Of a stretch of DNA of 64,000 bases, positions 45,769-57,049 are shown one piece after another. Location: the NCBI GenBank assembly GCA_012845835.1, contig JABAKD010000035.1:1-64000 (forward strand), read 5' to 3'. This DNA is from Undaria pinnatifida. Taxonomy: Eukaryota > Sar > Phaeophyceae > Laminariales > Alariaceae. The notes below the pieces were generated by a model that was given only the letters and a program-made list of their open reading frames with translations, did no database searches and was not told the origin of the DNA. The first letter of the stretch is position 1. Every line of letters starts with the position of its first letter. Both the position numbers and the translations under genes were made by a program.

Positions 45769-48490
45769 TCCCCCCCTCCTCGTCATACATGAAGAGCACA
45801 CTAATATCCCCCCTGCTTTGTGCATGACAAGGCACGACATCGCAGGGTCGATACATCGTCATATCGCAATGAACTCATATCAAACTTAGAACCCCAATAA
45901 ACTCAAAACCAAATTCCCAGTCCTCAATTCAATAAGTCCTCCAAGTCTCAAACCTAGTGACAACAGTCTCATGTTGCGGACATCAACCACTCTCAAAACG
46001 CATTGACAGGTGAAAACGACAATAATGTTTTTCTCGGAAATGACCAGGTAAAAACGGCGCAATTCCCCAAAATTGGCTCAAACAAACTCCGATTATTCCC
46101 GATTTCCTCGAGATACTAATACTCAGTACGGGGCCTAGCTGAACCAGGGAAAACAAACTCCACATTATGCGGAAACGCAAACAACCGCAAAAAAAACTCG
46201 ATTTAATCGTACTCTGCACACTGCACGGGGAAAAACATCCCTCCTGCTCCGTGCACGACGAAATGTGTAGCACGCGCAGCGACGGGATGTCGCACTGCCC
46301 AACAACTCAAACTCGAATAACCAAATATCTCCCTCAAAAAAATAAGCTCCCGCAAAAAGGGGGGTCGCACGTCGATGTGCATCGAGTTCGACGTGCACAC
46401 CGGGTTTGTGCCAGGTTATTCGATCCCTCGTGTTCTCCTCGAACACCGCAATGTACGTCGTGCCAAATCCCGGGAAAATATAATTCACACATACCGCGAG
46501 AACATCGCCATCTTAATGGTGTCTGCCAGATGAAAACAACATTGTCCAATACGGCGGTACCTTTTGAGACATCATAGTCAACTCGCAAAATCAACTTATC
46601 TATTGTAACGTTCCTCATTATTTCTGCCGAGCACGCGTAACATGGGTGCTATACATACTTCAAGTAAGCATGGGGTAAGTCCGCGCGATCCGACAACGCA
46701 TAACCAACGCCTCAGCGGGACAATACTCAAGTCACGAATACTCAAACTAGACCGAACGCGCCTCTGCGCAGCTCGTGGTCTGTGCAATCTCGTGCGCTTT
46801 GCCATTGGCCTAGATTGTCATACCAACAATAAGCAAGCCCCAACCTATAACTAAAACAAGAAAAACAATCGAGTCAATCTCAAGCAGGCTCACAATCAAA
46901 GTTCAAACAACAAAATAACAATCACCCAGCATCATATCCATAATTTTCAACCCCAATGCCCCAAACACTACTGCTGGTGGTCCATCCGCTGCGGCAACCT
47001 CCTTCCGGTCTCCTTCCGGTCTCATGGCATCGCCTATCCTCCTGAAAGAAGCAGCCGTTCCTGGCGCAAGATTGACTCCACACAAGCAGCGGATAGATCG
47101 TGCGATTGAGCCATTAGGTCGGCATAGGTTGAACTGCTTTTTCATGCATTCATCGTCAGCTCGTAAAGTATCTACCACTATTAAATTCAAGTTACCAAGT
47201 GCCGTTACTGTTTATAATAGGACCAGCAACGTGCTATATGATACCATATGCAACAACAGCTCATTTCATCAAGAATCCCTCGCACATACTCAGTTGCCCT
47301 GTTTTCAGATCGCTCACCAAGAGCCCTCTATACTCATACCCGTTACACCTCCATAACTATCTTCAGCAATAGCAGCAGCAGTAGGATAGCAATGCTACAC
47401 TGGGGGGGTACTCCACTGCTGTGCGATAATTCGCAACGCAGACAGTATCTGGGCGTATCATATACCTGGTACTGGCAGACAAGTCAGCGTACAATCGATC
47501 GTGCTGGTATATCATTCGCAGTCGTATCCTCTTGTATCGATAACTGCCAACAGACGCGCGGGCAGCACGGGATGTACTGAAATACTGCATGGTGTTTCTA
47601 CGCTACATATGGGGAACATCACACGTCAAAGACATGCCAGGTACATCAGTTGACGGCACTCTTGCCCCTTGACGGACAGCTATCAAGGACTTATACATCC
47701 ATTACTGTAGGCCAAAAATACCTTGACGGGACAAAACCACTCTTAAAATGCTGATGCAAGCACAAAAATGCGTTGCATGAAAATTTGATCGAAGATGCAA
47801 AGCAATACAGCAAATAACGTACACAATGGACGGCATTTCGACGACGGTTCGATATATCGTCAACTTGCGATTTGCCAGTAGGCACGTTATGCAGCACCAC
47901 GTTCAGCAGTGAGTCAGCACCACCATAAACCAAGCAAGATCCCAGCTCAAAGGGCACTACCAGCAACAAATGTTGATCACTCCTGTTCTACTCATCATGC
48001 ATAGTCTTCAACGGGCGTGCTTGTACTTTTAGCAATGCTTGGCATACACGCGATCTTACCTCAATCCTACCTTACTTTTTGCAAGTAAGTGATTCACGCA
48101 ATTTTCGTGCCACTGTACTCTGCTGTACCGATTATATGATATGATACAGCACGTACTGCTGTGTGTGCATTCTTTCAGCATTTCACTTTCACGCACAAGC
48201 TCAACTCCGACTATTTGTGCCCTGCCCGGGCGCTCCGCCAGGCAGCCACAACACGGAATCAGACATGTTAGTCCCGCAGCACGTCTACTACAGATCGCTG
48301 CAGTTATCCTTCACTCTCAATCAATCTCAATCTTGGGGTGTGGTTCGTACTTCTCGAATCAACATGAAACAAGCTAAAACTCGAAACATCAGCAGCAGGC
48401 AAAGTCAACACGTGCCTAGTGCGGGCCTAAAGACCCCGCTGATGGCCCGTCGCTCCTTTCTCCCTCGCTCGCGCTCGCTTTGGGCATTTC
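45769..48490 (-). other. Non-coding interior of the LARD-like element
   Basis: No coding domain was recognised. Near the 3' LTR there are C-rich tracts (CCCCCCC at 45770, ATCCCCCCTGCTTTGTGCAT at 45805) and two GGTGAAAACGACAA or GGTAAAAACGGCGC motifs (about 46010 and 46050). These recall the 3' region of the young Copia element. Several short minus and plus frames look like chance. Confidence 0.5.
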
Positions 48491-48498
48491 CTTCTTTT

Positions 48499-49440
48499 TC
48501 ATCCATGCTCCGACTCCCAATCGATGGTGCAGACCCTTCCACTAGTGCCCACCACCGCTCTCTCAACGTTGTTCCAGTATTCATATGCGTGTTCCATCGC
48601 GCTCGCAATCTCGTCAACCTCTCTCCCGGCACCTGCCGGCCAATTAATCCCATCTCTCATTTTCTCTTCTCTCGTACAGAATATAGTAGCCGCAGACTCA
48701 GGCACAGGCCTGGCTGTACTGCGGGCTTGCAGATACAGTGATAGCAGCGGTCCCAGCGGCGGCAATGGCAACGGCGACGGCAGCGGCGGCGGTGGTGGCG
48801 ACGACAGCGGTGTTGACCATGACGGCGGCTGTGATGACGACGGTGGCGGCGGCGGCGGTGGCGGTGGCGGTGGCGGCGGCGGTGATGACGGCTGTTTCGG
48901 CGGCAACTCTTCTTCATTGCAGGCGTAGCAATCTTCGGACGACTGCTCTTCCTGCAGATGGGGCGACTGGGGCAGCTTCTGCCTCTGCAACAACAGCTTC
49001 TCTCCAGCGCCGTCGCCACCAGCGCCATGCAGATCTACCAGCTTCGGCTCATGTTTGGCTTTGCTAGGACCGCCCAGTTGCTGCTGGGACGAAACATTCT
49101 TACTCTCCTTTTCGCTTTGTCTCTTCTCTGTCTCTTGTCTCTCTCCCTTTCTCTCTTCTCTCATTCTCTCTCACACAGTCTCGAACAAAACCACTCTTTC
49201 GTCCATTTTCCGCATCACACCAGATTGAAGCTCGTGCTCCTCGCGGAGAAGTCGTAGTGCGTCATGCATCGCCAACACCCGCCAGCACCAAAACGTAATC
49301 AGGCCATACACCTCTTCAGCGTATGATGCTCGCAGAGCTGCCTCTGCGAGTCCGACCTCTCTTTCGATCTTCTGCAACGTTATCCGGGTCTTGAGCAGCT
49401 TTATGTCCTCTCTTGAATGATCTACACTAATGCCAGAATC
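48499..49440 (-). mobile_element. Charged and proline-rich coding region of the LARD-like element
   Basis: Close to the 5' LTR a minus-strand frame reads a helical stretch (EREVGLAEAALRASYAEEVY, about 49310-49370), then ALRLLREEHELQSG, then very charged text (REERKGERQETEKRQSEKES), then a Cys pair with acidic residues (SSEDCYACNEEELPPK), then a long proline run. It ends with GREVDEIASAMEHAYEYWNN near 48560-48620. The position just inside the 5' LTR is where Gag normally lies, but no zinc knuckle or Gag core is seen. It may be a captured host fragment or a much-changed Gag. Fossil, broken. Confidence 0.45.
48755..48892. repeat. (GGC/GGT)n trinucleotide-rich tract
   Basis: Imperfect GGC, GGT and GAC triplets run for about 140 bp. 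On the minus strand the frame reads them as the proline run of the LARD-like element's protein. Confidence 0.9.
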
Positions 49441-49526
49441 CCCCGGACTTCACATGGCTCTTTTCCACTTCTACAGGCTGGCCTTGGCTTCGCTTACCAA
49501 TAGAAATCAGCCGGCTCTCACTAGTG

Positions 49527-49807
49527 TGTTGATAGATCTCCAAAGGTGCACACGTAGCTGGCGCGGGAAGGCGTGGTGATGACTCAAGACGGTGATACCG
49601 AACTCTCTCTTATACTATCCAGCCGTCGAGCTTGACTCGGTCTCATATGGAGCAAAACTACGAGTGGCAGCTCATGGCAAATCATGCCGGGAAACATCCG
49701 GCCAAACAGTCCCTTCACACTCTATACATGAATCCCTTACCAACATAATATGGAATTCCCTGATATAAGATGGATTATAACTGTCATGTTCATGAGGACA
49801 ATCAACA
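49527..49807 (-). repeat. 5' LTR of the LARD-like element
   Basis: 281 bp with perfect short terminal inverted repeats, TGTTGA and TCAACA. In element orientation the bases just inside are CACTAGTGAGAGCCGG. Its CACTAGTG start also appears directly before the Gag region of the Copia element at 54961. Confidence 0.85.
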
Positions 49808-50375
49808 GATTTAGATCAAATTGCTTCATATACGTAAAACAACCAACTCCCGGAAGCGCCTGTGGCAAGCAGTGTTGCACCCGTGGAAGAGGTGCACATG
49901 ATGCCCGAGGTACCGGAAGTAAATAGATTGGGCTCGCCAACCATGAAAGGGTAGATGAAAATGCTGGCTCTCGCCGCCTGAGATCAGCTTTATACCGTGG
50001 CATGTACGAGTGATTTTGGTTTGGCGTTGGAAAAATAATACTGCTTTTGGTCGACCACATAAACTCGTACGAAAATAAATAGTTTACCTACTTCCTTGCT
50101 TCATCATCATGAAAAGTTGATCTATGTGATAAAGGTACTGCACGCACGCGTTGAGAACATGGGATATATTATATAAACGGCAGTGACGACGGCCTCGTGG
50201 CATCTTTCTCTCTGAGCGTCGACGGACATCAAAACTGACGGAATGACCAGAGACGGAGGCACGTACAGTGCAACCATGGGTGGAGTCATAAATGCAACGT
50301 ACTGCTCAAACATACTGCACTAACTGTGTCGTTTCACTCAACCCCCTCCTATTGCTGCACACATGTTATCCTCAG
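49808..50375. other. Flanking DNA, nothing recognised
   Basis: Short chance frames only. The last 35 bp are pyrimidine-rich (CCCCTCCTATTGCTGC) and lead to the possible acceptor at 50374-50375. Confidence 0.4.
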
Positions 50376-50603
50376 GCGGCCCACCAGTCTGACCCGGCTC
50401 TGCCCGCTGTCGAGGATGTGGAAGACAAGGGGGATGGCGGAACCGCGGAGGGGGGGTGGAAAATTGAGGGGTTGAATGAAGAGGATAGCAAGGATGCGTA
50501 CGACCGGAGGAATAAGCACAAAGGCGGAGAGAGGTTTGGTTTGGCGGAGGAGACGAAGAGAGTACTGCCGGGGTTAGACCGCGGTGGCTTGGATGTGTTG
50601 TAG
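50376..50603 (+). CDS. Possible terminal exon of a host gene
   Basis: After a pyrimidine-rich tract ending TTATCCTCAG, an open frame of 75 codons runs to a TAG at 50601-50603. It reads a soluble, strongly charged sequence (DPALPAVEDVEDKGDGGTAE, then DAYDRRNKHKGGERFGLAEE). The splice-acceptor context, natural amino-acid use and higher GC than the flanks suggest a real last exon. No upstream exon was identified. The minus-strand frames over the same DNA have poor composition and look like shadows. Function unknown. Confidence 0.3.
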   Translation, partial: AAHQSDPALPAVEDVEDKGDGGTAEGGWKIEGLNEEDSKDAYDRRNKHKGGERFGLAEETKRVLPGLDRGGLDVL

Positions 50604-51024
50604 AACGCTGTGAAGGGCAAGAGCTGTGCGTTCCCGGCGATGTGCTTCGATCTGTGCTTCCCGGTAGAGGTAGGAGATTTCCTAGCAGAGAAGGTGAGGG
50701 TGTATCTGGTACTTCGAAGTATGGGCGTAAACGTATCTTGGCACAGTATAACGTTCGACAGCAGGTGCCACACGTCATGCTCTTGACGTTGTGTCCTGAT
50801 TTTAATCTGTTTGAGGGCATAATAGTGTAAACCGTATTGATATGTTGAAAACATCTTGGGGTGGGCGATGAACAATGCTGTTTTCGACGTAGAATGGAAA
50901 GCATGGACAGGGTAGTTATTTTCGACGAACACCCTAATGTTCAAGCGACTAAATTGAACGCGTACGGTTCGATGATTAGATGGTGCTGTTGACAACGTAC
51001 ACAATATTATCATCTGCTAGCTAA
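50604..51024. other. Possible 3' UTR and intergenic DNA
   Basis: Nothing coding was recognised. It would be the 3' untranslated region if the exon at 50376 is real. Confidence 0.35.
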
Positions 51025-51477
51025 TGGGATCGACTCCTTTTTCTGTATGCGCTTTTTTGCGGGGCTGCTCCCAACCCGGCGCTTCCCTTCGTTCAGGTTA
51101 CGGCATACGTCGACTTCTGTACAACACCCAGCGACCGTAGGCAAGCGCGGCACAAGGCGAAGACAACCACTAAGGGCCACGGCGAAGTGCTCGAGGTCAG
51201 TATTGACGGCACCGGGGTCCGTGGGTTTGATCGGACGCATGTCTACGGTTTAATGGGTATCCTCATCACCATGAGCCTCACACAGACACGACGGATGACG
51301 GATCACTGGGGCGTATCTCTACACGACAACTACCCTTTGATCGGGAGCTGCATGCCGCGTGACCTGTTCCTGCTCTTCTAGTCAAGGTTCTTGCACATGA
51401 CATCCACAGCACCGGTTGGTCAAGATAAACCAGACTACGACTCCAAGCACCAAATCAGGTATAAGGAACATAACTAG
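51025..51477 (+). pseudogene. PiggyBac-like transposase fragment
   Basis: The forward frame reads HVYGLMGILITMSLTQTRRM, then DHWGVSLHDNYPLIGSCMPR, DLFLLF, an in-frame TAG (51379-51381), then SRFLHMTSTAPVGQDKPDYD and SKHQIR. The ordered pattern is a hydrophobic helix, W, MxRxxF, RFLH and DYDxxxxIRP-like. It matches the N-terminal part of the PiggyBac-type DDE transposase domain (DDE_Tnp_1_7), an enzyme that moves DNA by cut and paste at TTAA sites. The catalytic Asp residues lie further on and are not present. The core starts after TTCAG (51092-51096) and ends before GTATAAGG (51459), which could be splice sites of a multi-exon gene. With the stop codon it is more likely a dead fragment. Confidence 0.6.
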
Positions 51478-52970
51478 TGTAGTCATGCCAAACACGCGCT
51501 CGAATAATCGATATTGGTATCGTGGGGGGCGCATCGGACTTTATTCGTGGTTTCGCACGGTGCGGTGCCATGCAAAATCGCACGGTGCAATGCAGTCCGC
51601 TAACATACGGCCGGAAACAGTGCCACGATCTGCCCTACAGTAACGTATAAACTTAGAAGATTTTGAAGACCTAGAGGCTCCAATATGTTTTTGGTGGAAA
51701 TCGAACGTGTGCTTTCGTGATGATCGTACATTGTAGAATCCTACGGTGCGGTTGGGGTCGATTATGGCTATTTATTAACCCTACGGTGCGTTTGCGGTAC
51801 GGACCACTAAAATGGCGCTGCTGTGGGCTGTAGACGAGACTTACAGCAGCAGTTTACATACAGGTGCCGCACGGGGTGGTGCAGGTTGCACAAAAACCAC
51901 CAAACAAAGCAACTTGAGAAAGTAATATATTTTTGAGTCCTCCTTTTGTGTTGAGTTGTGATCGAGATTTTTTCGCCTCTTGCCAATTTTTATTTTTTTA
52001 AGCTGAATTAGTCCATACTGTTTCAAGACATTAATCATTTTTGATGTTAGAGGGGTAATTTTATGGTACTGCTTTTGTTAAGTTGGACAGGATGGTACAC
52101 TTCAACCCATACGCTAACCCGCTTGTGTGTTGGTACTGCGGTGCGCATGATATGGTGTACTGTTTTGTCTCCCATCCGGGCGTTTGGTGGTTGTGACCAC
52201 GATTTATACTGTACATGTCGGGGAAAGTGCCTCACTTCAAAACATGAACCGCGAGAGTGGGGGAATTTAGATAAGGGTTTTCGTTGTCTTGTACTATTGG
52301 TTTTAGTAACGCAAGTGAATTTGTATTATTCGCGTTGCTTGTCTCCAGGCCCGATTTAGGCCCGACTTGTTTTTGACGCAGATCTCGCCGTGGGTTCGTG
52401 GGCATGGGTGCAGGCAAAGCCTTAGGGTAAACCGGCGTTTTTCCGTCGCGCGGGCGCGTGCTCGTCGAGGCACGAGCGAAAGCGCCTGAAGGTGGGTGGG
52501 CCGCTGTCTCTTTTCTTGCGGGATGATTAGACGTGTCTCAGAAAATGAGGACCATTTTGACTTCAACATGAACAAATATCTCGGTAGTATACTTCCGGAC
52601 AGACCGGATGCAAACAGGAGGAAGCTGGGAGGTGCAGGCCAGAAGCAGCCAAGTGTCAGAACAAGCGCCACAGGGCACGGCTTGCATCTCTCCGCGCGGG
52701 CGACGGGGCTCAAAGGGGCAAAGAGCGGGAAAAGCTCGGAAGATGAAGCCGAGCGCGGCGAGGGTAGCATGCACCACCCAGTCTCGATACAGCAAGAAAC
52801 CTTTACAAACAGAGTGATACACCATGGGTTGGGTTCAATGACATATTTACAACATTTTTATTGGCGATGGACACACGTTTTCGGCTATACACTGTGCGTT
52901 TTTGGCCAAAATCGGGCACCAATCAATTTCAGTGTTCGCCACGCTCCCAGGCCGCCATCTGATTGGCTGA
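51478..52970. other. Intergenic with CTACGGTGCG motifs, nothing recognised
   Basis: GCACGGTGC(G/A) and CCTACGGTGCG motifs recur at about 51558, 51583, 51741 and 51780. Frames at 52063-52359 and 52496-53017 have no recognisable domain. The second has a natural-looking start but unclear origin. Confidence 0.35.
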
Positions 52971-53866
52971 GTGGATCGGTTCGAGGTCTGTTACCAGGTA
53001 TACAAACAAACAATTGATTTTGTGTACTTGGGCGGGGCTATCACCACAGACAGAGAACTCTGCATCGAAATAACGCGACGTCTTCAGAGGGCCTGGGCGT
53101 GCTTCCAGCGGTACAATATGGAAATCTTTGACCGCCCGGGTGTGCGCTTAAGGTTGAAGGTGCGGTAGCTGAAAGCCGAGGGGATCGACACACCACTCTA
53201 CGATTGCATGGGGTGGAGCCCAAACAAGCCCAACAATGACAGGCTACGACGGGTTCACCATCCCATGTTCCTCTGATGCCTCGGATGGCGTAAACGGAAG
53301 CGCGACGCCATACCCTATCGCACGCCGAGGCGCTTGCCAAGAAGGCTTCCGAGAGCATAGAGGCGATAGTGCGCAAACGGAGGATATTGTTTGCGGGATT
53401 CGTAGCAGGTATGGGGAAGTAGCGTCTGCTACAGAGGGTGATGTTTGGGGAGCTTGTTGAGGGTAAGGGCTACTCAGGAGGGCAAGAGAAGAACTGGTTG
53501 GTGCACCTGAAAGAGGATATGTCGGTGTTTGGAATGAAATTTGAAGGGTCGCGAAAGGCTGCTTTGAATACCGGCAGATGGTTTCGACGGGTAGAGGAGG
53601 GAGCCGAGTTTTTCATGCGGAAAGGGCATGAGGCAGAAAGACGCAGAGCTGCAGAGCGACACGCAAAGGCCGCGGCAGCGCTATGCACCGTCGGCATCCT
53701 TAAACTGCCGGGGGGACGGGTAAGACGGGGGAGCGGGGAAAGGGGAATGGGGGAGGGAGGGGGGAGAGGAAGAGGGGGCGTGCTGCCCAAGAGACTGAAG
53801 TCTGGGTCTGGCCATCAACGTCTTAAAGCTTTTGGGCCTTCCAATGGCCGTCACAAGCTAGCGTAA
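52971..53866 (+). pseudogene. LINE (non-LTR retrotransposon) protein, C-terminal remnant
   Basis: Forward frames read VYLGGAITTDRELCIEITRR and LQRAWACFQRYNMEIFDRPG (53018-53135), then WSPNKPNNDRLRRVHHPMF (about 53214-53270), then KRRILFAGFVAG, then MFGELVEGKGYSGGQEKNWL and MKFEGSRKAALNTGRWFRRV to a TAA at 53866. This is the region after the RT domain in LINE proteins whose tail carries the FLYLGG, YGC/W and RRR(L/I)LFAGHVARM blocks. The element is 5'-truncated: RT palm and endonuclease are absent. It is interrupted by an in-frame TAG at about 53166-53168, another stop near 53274, and frame changes before the last open stretch (53438-53866). No poly-A tail was found after it. Confidence 0.8.
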
Positions 53867-53959
53867 CGCCGCCCTGACTTCTTCGCCTTGTTGCATTCTC
53901 TCTCCAGTGGCATTGATGCACTTGATACCCTGTATGAGCCCAATGCCGTCTTTAGTTAG

Positions 53960-54461
53960 TTCCTAGGGTCTGCTAGTATGACGTTTTTCCCTTTTTATTT
54001 CCTTGCTTCCTCTACTTGTCTTGTCTTTTCTGTTCTTCTCTTTTCTTTCCTTTCCATTTTTTCTTTCTTTTCTTTTCTTTCCTTTATCTTCTGTTTTTTT
54101 CTTCTTTTCTTTTCCATTTTCCGATTGAAATGACTCTGAGGTGCGTTTGTGTAGTGATAGGTACTACGTGTGATATATACGTGGTACTCTTTCCTGGATG
54201 GCAAGCGGTATAGCACGTTTTTCCAGGCGCGAGTAAGGAGACGTATGCACCAGTATGGACCTGGCACATTATAGGCTGACTCCCGACTACCCTTTCATAT
54301 GTTTCTGGCGGAGGCATGAATTGCGTCAGTTGTGATATATACCTGTACCACCTTTGGTTTGTTTGTGTTTTCTCTCTTGGGGCATTCCTCAGCTCCAGAG
54401 TGACTGGAGCCTGTCCTGTGACCACGGACTTGATCATGCGAGTTAAGGTGAGAACAGCGAC

Positions 54462-54470
<9 letters not shown>
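53960..54470 (+). repeat. Dispersed repeat ending in (AAC)n, copy 2
   Basis: Matches 31625-32040 over about 340 bp, again preceded by a long pyrimidine-rich stretch (53980-54125). It shares GGCAAGCGGTATA, TTTTTCCAGGCGCGAGTAA, GAGACGTATGCACCAG and CTCCAGAGTGACTGGAGCCT. It ends GAGTTAAGGTGAGAACAGC and passes directly into the long AAC array. Confidence 0.85.
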
Positions 54471-54627
<157 letters not shown>

Positions 54628-54959
54628 ATCGTACACACATACACACAGTGCAGGTTCATTGGGAGGGTGTTGGTGGATTTTTTTACTTTTTTCTGTTGTG
54701 TGCTGTGCTGTACTACTGTTGTATCAGGTACTACGTCCTGCTTGTTAGTTTGGATCGCCACATCACGACGGTTACAAAAGTTGTAGAGAGTTGCGGATAT
54801 ATTCGTGGGCGTGTTTATGCAAATTTTCTCATGAGAGGAGATCTCCAGCATTCCGCTTACTGCTCCTTCTCTCCTCTCTGTCCTCTAATACGACGAAGAT
54901 AAGAACACTCGTCAGACCGCGAGGCGAGGCCAGGGCATCCGGGCTCTGACTCTACGAAC
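54628..54959. other. Upstream flank or 5' LTR remnant of the + strand Copia element
   Basis: The stretch directly before the CACTAGTG motif at 54961 is where the 5' LTR of the following Copia element should lie. It ends in a CGAAC-type sequence. No matching 3' LTR was found, so it is unconfirmed. Confidence 0.35.
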
Positions 54960-55004
54960 ACACTAGTGTTATGGAAGTAGAAGTTCTGGGACCAGTAGCC
55001 GAGG

Positions 55005-56120
55005 ATGTCTGCACAGGAGAGATACTCCTCGGATGAGATTCAGCAGCTGAGGAATGAGCTGCAGTAACTGTTGGTGATGGAGGAGAGGCAAGCATCGATG
55101 ATGCACGATACCAGGGAGATGATGGCCGAGCTCATGAGGAACAACGGCCCGTCGGAGTCCAGCAGCGCTGAGAGCAGCGCTGCTATAAGGGGCAGCCCGC
55201 CAGGGGCTGAACCCACTGCTGTGAGGGGTAGTCCAAAAGGGGCTGAACCCATTGCTGCCGGACGACAAATTTCTGTTGCTGCTACTGCTGAACGCGGAGC
55301 GCTAGGATATACAACAGCAGCAAGAGAGACGATTTTTGGTGAGGATGCATCGCGTAATGTTCGAGTGACGGGACACAGAGGAACTGCTGTTCCTGTTGAG
55401 GCTGGCCCAGCCAGGGGTCAGCCAGATCAGACAAGGGGGGCTGGAGAATGGGAGTCATGCCCCGGCGGTGAGTTGGGAGAAGGATATGAGATGCCTCTGT
55501 CTAGACTATCTCTCAAACACACCGCTGTCCTACAACTTAGTGGGAAAAATCATAAATTTGCTGCCTGGACCAGAGACGACAGGTAGTACGCGAAAGAAGT
55601 AGGTTTCCTATCTGTGTTTGTGTCAGATCCACCCCAGAACATTCCCGTAGGGGAGTTGGATACCGAAAACTCGGTACTTGTCGAAAGGGGGTACAACCAC
55701 GAAAGTGTACACATACATGCACTGGCGTGGGATTGGAATTTCCGGTCGACGGCCCTAAAGAGCAAGAGCGACAAGAGTATCTTGCACAGATGGACCTCGG
55801 CGAGAGAAGCGTGGGATATGCTCCTTGCATGGTACGGCCCTCAAACGACAGGGGCCAAATCCGACCTCTTCCGCCGCCTTGATAATTTCAAGGTAGCGTC
55901 AGGGAGTAACCCTAGGAGATGGGCAGGATCGAAGATCTCGCCGCAGAAATGCGTGCAGCAGGAATGACACTTGATGATCACACGCTGTACACAATTTTTA
56001 TTGACGCTCTGCCTGCCGAATACGAGGTGGAGGCAAGGATCCTTGCATCTCATGACAGTATCAGCCGCGATAACATCATCAAGGCTGTACGAGAGCGGCA
56101 TCACCGACTTTCTGGAAACA
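55005..56120 (+). mobile_element. Gag region of the old Copia element
   Basis: Opens with MSAQERYSSDEIQQLRNELQ (55005), a coiled-coil-like N-terminus like that of the young Copia element. Gag-core text follows: LVGKIINL or LSGKNHKFAAW (about 55540), then MLLAWYGPQ (about 55820), RRLDNFKVASGSNP, then IEDLAAEMRAAGM and DALPAEYEVEARIL (about 55995-56035). This is the UBN2-type Gag pattern of Copia elements. Fossil, broken. Confidence 0.8.
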
Positions 56121-56760
56121 AGAAGAAGGGGTCCAATGCTGGCCATGCCGGCCATGCTATGTTTGCTGGCGGCAGCGGTGGCGGCCGCAGAAAAAAGGCC
56201 GGCGTCGGTGCTCACTGGAAAGGTGGAGGCCGCGGTAAAGGAAAAGGCAGATGTCGGGGACGGCAAGGACACGGCGGTAAAGACACCAACGAGGACGGTG
56301 GTGGCTCGGCCGAGGCTACCGGCGGCATTGGCAGCAGCGACAAAGCCGCTGAAGGTGGTACCTCCGAGGTGAGGCGCTACAGGTGTGGCAAGAAGGGCGA
56401 TTGGAGGGTCGACTGCACGGAGGACCTATGCAGCTCATACCACGGACGGGAGCACGCCGCTGATGTCTGCCCCTCGTCGAAAGAGCAAGCTGTGCTGGCG
56501 GCGTCAAACGACGATGATGATTATGATACGGTCGAGGCTTCAGCTTTCAAGGCCGGAGAGGCAGGTGAGTGCAGTGATGTTTTGGGCAAAAATGGGGAAG
56601 GGGAGTCAGCTTGGCAGGTAGGGGATGAGCCTGAGTTTTGCGATAGTGGAGCGTCTACTCACATGACGCCTTCAGCAGATGCCATGATCAACCACAGAGA
56701 GTGCAATTTGAAACAGCGCATTGCCGACGGCTCGACCCGAACGATCGATGGATAAGGCGA
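56120..56760 (+). mobile_element. Gly/Lys-rich linker, zinc-knuckle-like region and protease of the old Copia element
   Basis: A Gly/Arg/Lys-rich stretch with HWKGGGRGKGKGRCRGRQG (about 56215-56270) probably binds RNA. It is followed by CGKKGDW and CSSYHGREHAADVCP, a degenerate knuckle pair. The aspartic protease box is EFCDSGASTHMT (about 56635-56670), the usual Copia D-S-G-A motif. Confidence 0.8.
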
Positions 56761-57049
56761 TAATAACTTTGTCTTCCGATCCGGAAACGGTCTCGTACGA
56801 GTAACCACGACGAATGATGCACATGTGCTAGACCTCCGAGACCATATATTTTCCCTACCCATTCTCGTGAAGATCGGTCACAATTTTGAAAGACGTCCCG
56901 CAGGGATTGTACTCAAGCTCAAGTCTGAGCGTTCGATCGTGTTTCCGTTGACCGGGAACCTGTACGGCCTTTACGGCTACCTGGTCGACTGCAGCACTAG
57001 GAAAGATGCCTGTGCTGTACTCGCCCCGGGAAAACTGACCAACAATCAC

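Larger units (their letters stand above)
45512..49807 (-). mobile_element. Probable non-autonomous LTR element (LARD-like)
   Basis: Two related LTRs, 45512-45768 (257 bp) and 49527-49807 (281 bp), lie in the same orientation. They start TGTTGATAGATC and end CAACCAACA or CAATCAACA. Inside the left one, at 45769, is a CCCCCCCTCC run, which in element orientation is a purine tract leading into the 3' LTR, so the element reads on the minus strand. The 3.76-kb interior shows no integrase, RT or RNase H motif. It holds a charged and proline-rich frame and long non-coding DNA. The LTRs are roughly 88-90% identical, so it is old. No matching target duplication was found, so two separate solo LTRs cannot be excluded. 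Confidence 0.7.

Noticed and set aside
48657-49067. Ala/Thr-rich and His/Arg-rich frames over the GGC-rich tract
   Set aside because: They are shadows of the trinucleotide-rich stretch in the LARD-like element.
51025-51477. Complete PiggyBac element
   Set aside because: No terminal inverted repeats with TTAA flanks and no catalytic Asp region were seen nearby.
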